Shown here: piece after piece, positions 61,542-64,000 of the stretch
How the letters are laid out: each line of letters starts with the position of its first letter
Numbering within the stretch: the first letter of the stretch is position 1
Source of the DNA: Halorubrum aethiopicum
Lineage (GTDB): Archaea > Halobacteriota > Halobacteria > Halobacteriales > Haloferacaceae
Assembly: GCF_001542905.1 (NCBI RefSeq)
Contig: NZ_LOAJ01000001.1
Location: 310,001-374,000 of the forward strand
Direction: 5' to 3'
Length of the DNA: 64,000 bases
The notes under the pieces: model-generated
What the model saw: only the letters and a program-made list of their open reading frames with translations
What the model was told of the DNA's origin: nothing
Database searches by the model: none
Made by a program: the position numbers and the translations under genes

Positions 61542-63146
61542 ATGAAGGTACTCGTCACGGACCCGATCGCCGACCCGGGCCTCGAGCGGCTCCGGGAGGC
61601 CGGCCACGAGGTGGAGACGGACTACGACGTCGAGGGCGAGGCGCTCTTGGACGCCGTGAGCGACGCCAACGCGCTGGTCGTTCGCTCCGGAACCGACGTC
61701 TCCCGCGAGGTGTTCGAGGCCGCGGAGGACCTCGTCATCGTCGGCCGCGCCGGCATCGGCGTCGACAACATCGACATCGACGCCGCGACGGACCACGGCG
61801 TCATCGTCGCCAACGCCCCGGAGGGGAACGTCCGGGCCGCCGCCGAGCACACGGTCGCGATGACGTTCGCGGCCGCGCGCTCGATCCCGCAGGCGCACGG
61901 CCGGCTGAAGGACGGCGAGTGGGCGAAAGGCGAGTTCCTCGGCACGGAGCTCAACAACAAGACGCTCGGCATCGTCGGGCTCGGCCGCGTCGGCCAGGAG
62001 GTCGCGAAGCGGCTCGACTCGCTGGGGATGGATCTCGTCGTCTACGACCCGTACATCTCCGAGGAGCGCGCGGCGCAGTTCGGCGCGGACCTCGTCGACG
62101 ACCTCCACGAGACGCTCGCCCGCGCCGACGTGGCGACGGTCCACACGCCGCTGCTTCCCGAGACCGAGGGGATGATCGGCGAGGACGAGCTCGCCCAGCT
62201 GGAGGGCGGCTACCTGATCAACTGCGCCCGCGGCGGCATCGTCGACGAGGACGCGCTCGCCGAGGCGGTCGAGGACGGCGTCGTCGCGGGGGCCGCGCTC
62301 GACTCCTTCGCCGAGGAGCCGCTGCCCGCCGACTCCCCGCTCCTCGACGTCGAGGACGTCGTCGTCACGCCGCACCTCGGCGCGTCGACGGAGGCCGCCC
62401 AGGAGAACGTCGCCGTCGACACCGCCGAGGCCGTGATCGCGGCGTTCACCGGCGAGCCGGTGCTCACGGCGCTCAACGCGCCCTCGGTCGACGAGACCGC
62501 GTTCCCGCGGATCGAGCCGTACATCGCCGTCGCGGAGACCGCCGGCAAGGTCGCCGCCCAGCTGCTCGACGGCCGGATCACGGGCGTCGAGGTGACCTAC
62601 GAGGGCGACATCGCCGCCGAGGACGTCGAGCTCGTCACGGCGTCGGCGCTGAAGGGCGTCTTCGAGCCGCTCGAGTGGCAGGTGAACTCGGTCAACGCGC
62701 CGCGGCTCGCCGAGGAGCGCGGCATCGAGGTGACCGAGTCGAAGACCCGACAGACCGAGGACTTCCAGAGCATCGTGCGGGTCGCCGTCCACAACGGCGA
62801 CGACGAGCTCGCCGTGGAGGGGACGCTGTTCGCGGGCGAGGACCCGCGGATCGTCCGCATCGACGGCTTCCGCGTCGACGCCGTCCCCTACGGCCACATG
62901 CTCGTCGCGCGCAACACCGACGAGCCTGGCGTCATCGGCCTCATCGGCACCGTCCTCGGCGACCACGACGTCAACATCGCGGGGATGTTCAACGGCCGCG
63001 AGACGCAGGGCGGCCAGGCGCTGACCGTGTACAACCTCGATCACCCGATCCCCGACGAGGCGATCGAGACCCTGCTCGCCGACGACCGGATCGTCGAGGT
63101 GACCGAGATCACCCTCGACGGGTCCGAGGAGCGGAAGGCGGAGTAG
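61542..63146 (+). CDS. serA: D-3-phosphoglycerate dehydrogenase
   Basis: 534 residues, the long form. Catalytic and NAD domains: GRAGIGVDNIDIDAATDHG, GIVGLGRVGQEVAKRL (Rossmann), INCARGGIVDEDALAEA (Arg), DSFAEEPLP (Glu) and VTPHLGASTEAAQENV (His). An intervening ASB-type domain (about 320-450) and a C-terminal ACT domain (LVARNTDEPGVIGLIGTVLG) suggest serine feedback. First step of serine synthesis. Monocistronic. Confidence 0.94.
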   Translation: MKVLVTDPIADPGLERLREAGHEVETDYDVEGEALLDAVSDANALVVRSGTDVSREVFEAAEDLVIVGRAGIGVDNIDIDAATDHGVIVANAPEGNVRAAAEHTVAMTFAAARSIPQAHGRLKDGEWAKGEFLGTELNNKTLGIVGLGRVGQEVAKRLDSLGMDLVVYDPYISEERAAQFGADLVDDLHETLARADVATVHTPLLPETEGMIGEDELAQLEGGYLINCARGGIVDEDALAEAVEDGVVAGAALDSFAEEPLPADSPLLDVEDVVVTPHLGASTEAAQENVAVDTAEAVIAAFTGEPVLTALNAPSVDETAFPRIEPYIAVAETAGKVAAQLLDGRITGVEVTYEGDIAAEDVELVTASALKGVFEPLEWQVNSVNAPRLAEERGIEVTESKTRQTEDFQSIVRVAVHNGDDELAVEGTLFAGEDPRIVRIDGFRVDAVPYGHMLVARNTDEPGVIGLIGTVLGDHDVNIAGMFNGRETQGGQALTVYNLDHPIPDEAIETLLADDRIVEVTEITLDGSEERKAE

Positions 63147-63252
63147 CCGGCGGTCGGCGGCCACCTGACACGCGTTCGCACGGACCACGACGTGTCGCGC
63201 CGAGTCGGGATCGACCCGCGTGCGGACAGTTCTCAAGCCACGTCGCGAAAAC

Positions 63253-63258
63253 TTTAGA
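63253..63258 (+). promoter_or_regulatory. TATA box of topA
   Basis: tttaga centred about 28 bases before the ATG at 63284, predicting a leaderless mRNA. Confidence 0.55.
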
Positions 63259-63283
63259 CGCGGGAGCGGCGTACCCAGTCCCA

Positions 63284-64000
63284 ATGAGTCGCGGCCCCGA
63301 ACTGATAATCACGGAGAAGGACAACGCCGCCCGGCGGATCGCGGAGATCCTGAGCGGCGGCTCCGCGACGGCGGAGCGGAGAAACGACGTCAACGTGTAC
63401 AAGTGGGGCGGCAAGCGGTGTATCGGCCTCTCGGGCCACGTCGTCGGCGTCGACTTCCCGCCGGAGTACAGCGACTGGCGCGACGTCGAGCCCGTCGAGC
63501 TGATCGACGCGCCGGTCCACAAGACGCCGACCCAGGAGGGGATCGTGAGCGCGCTCCGGACGCTCGCGCGCAACGCCTCCCGCGTGACGATCGCCACCGA
63601 CTACGACCGCGAGGGGGAGCTGATCGGCAAGGAGGCGTACGAGCTGGTCCGCGAGGTGAACGAGGACGCCCCGATCGACCGCGTGCGGTTCTCCTCGATC
63701 ACCGAGCGCGAGGTGACGGAGGCGTTCGCGGATCCCGACGACCTCGACTTCGATCTCGCGGCCGCCGGCGAGGCCCGCCAGGTGATCGACCTCACGTGGG
63801 GAGCGGCGCTCACCCGCTTTCTCTCCTTATCCGCCCGCCAGCTCGGCAACGACTTCATCTCGGTCGGTCGGGTCCAGGGGCCGACGCTCAAGCTGATCGT
63901 CGACCGCGAGCGGGAGATCCGCGCGTTCGACCCGGAGGCGTACTGGGAGCTGTACGGCGACCTCTCGAAGGCGGGCGGCGACCCCTTCGAGGCGCAGTAC
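63284..64000 (+). CDS. topA: DNA topoisomerase I (type IA), N-terminal part; continues past the window
   Basis: 239 codons are seen, open to the window edge. The Toprim domain has the Glu in LIITEKDNAARRIAEIL and the metal motif TDYDREGELIGKEAYEL (D-x-D-x-E). ARQVIDLTWGAALTRFLS and ISVGRVQGPTLKLIVDRE lead into the domain with the catalytic Tyr, which lies beyond 64000. Relaxes negative supercoils. The N-terminal MSRGPELII start is supported by the TATA position. Confidence 0.94.
   Translation, partial: MSRGPELIITEKDNAARRIAEILSGGSATAERRNDVNVYKWGGKRCIGLSGHVVGVDFPPEYSDWRDVEPVELIDAPVHKTPTQEGIVSALRTLARNASRVTIATDYDREGELIGKEAYELVREVNEDAPIDRVRFSSITEREVTEAFADPDDLDFDLAAAGEARQVIDLTWGAALTRFLSLSARQLGNDFISVGRVQGPTLKLIVDREREIRAFDPEAYWELYGDLSKAGGDPFEAQY

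Noticed and set aside
59907-63284. 1125-residue open frame including the CNNM gene
   Set aside because: Beyond 61190 it crosses the tandem repeat and is antisense to serA.
1-64000. Replication origin, rRNA operon or insertion sequence with transposase
   Set aside because: I saw no Orc1/Cdc6 gene, no rRNA sequence and no transposase.

Overview
The window is chromosomal DNA from an extreme halophilic archaeon. The evidence is very GC-rich DNA, strongly acidic proteins, archaeal lipid genes (a CarS-type CDP-archaeol synthase and a polyprenyl diphosphate synthase), the archaeal taxis adaptor CheF, an F420-dependent NADP reductase, a CTP-type riboflavin kinase with a DNA-binding domain, Tat-type lipoproteins, a PGF-CTERM-like surface protein, and many TATA boxes 26-30 bases before a start codon (leaderless transcripts). 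Gene content resembles Halorubrum and its relatives; the genus is an inference.

Layout. 1-12.7 kb is a signal-transduction region: the end of a methyl-accepting transducer, a zinc-ribbon protein, a phosphohexomutase and a lipoprotein, two RecA/KaiC-like ATPases with a small partner gene, cheW, and the divergent operon cheB-cheA-cheR-HEAT-repeat gene-cheF. 12.9-16.4 kb holds four linked genes (HAD phosphatase, class II aldolase, ribose-1,5-bisphosphate isomerase, PfkB kinase) that match the non-carboxylating pentose bisphosphate route for nucleoside ribose known from haloarchaea. 16.4-23.5 kb carries MazG, an F420:NADP reductase, a polyprenyl synthase, a phosphoribosyltransferase-type regulator next to a purine permease, a glutaredoxin and a TldE-like protein. 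23.5-29.5 kb is a complete peptide ABC transporter operon on the minus strand. 29.8-38.8 kb has an Lhr helicase, kynureninase, an MFS carrier, a membrane histidine kinase, an SMR exporter and a flavin-type oxidoreductase.

At 38.8-40.2 kb there is an AT-rich island: an HNH endonuclease gene bracketed by 14-base imperfect inverted repeats, beside tRNA-Ala(CGC) whose 3' end is partly duplicated. 40.5-46.3 kb contains riboflavin genes (ribK/rbkR-ribB) with a candidate operator, ilvE, a DUF502 protein, proline dehydrogenase and carS. 46.3-54.9 kb has a PRC-barrel protein, two zinc-finger microproteins, a UvrD/Rep helicase, a frameshifted M24-fold gene, a surface protein, an aminotransferase and a DUF2157 protein. 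54.9-64 kb has a perfect hairpin between convergent genes, a GDT1-like transporter, DUF424 and TPR proteins, an S49 peptidase coupled to a DUF4350-like protein, thpR, a CNNM/CorC protein, serA and the start of topA.

The most striking unexplained signal is a dispersed intergenic element found four times (about 1.6, 17.6, 32.9 and 42.1 kb). Its stems differ in sequence between copies but keep pairing, and the middle hairpin keeps an 11-base loop in all four. Three copies are about 300 bases long; the fourth is inverted and has lost the long first stem.
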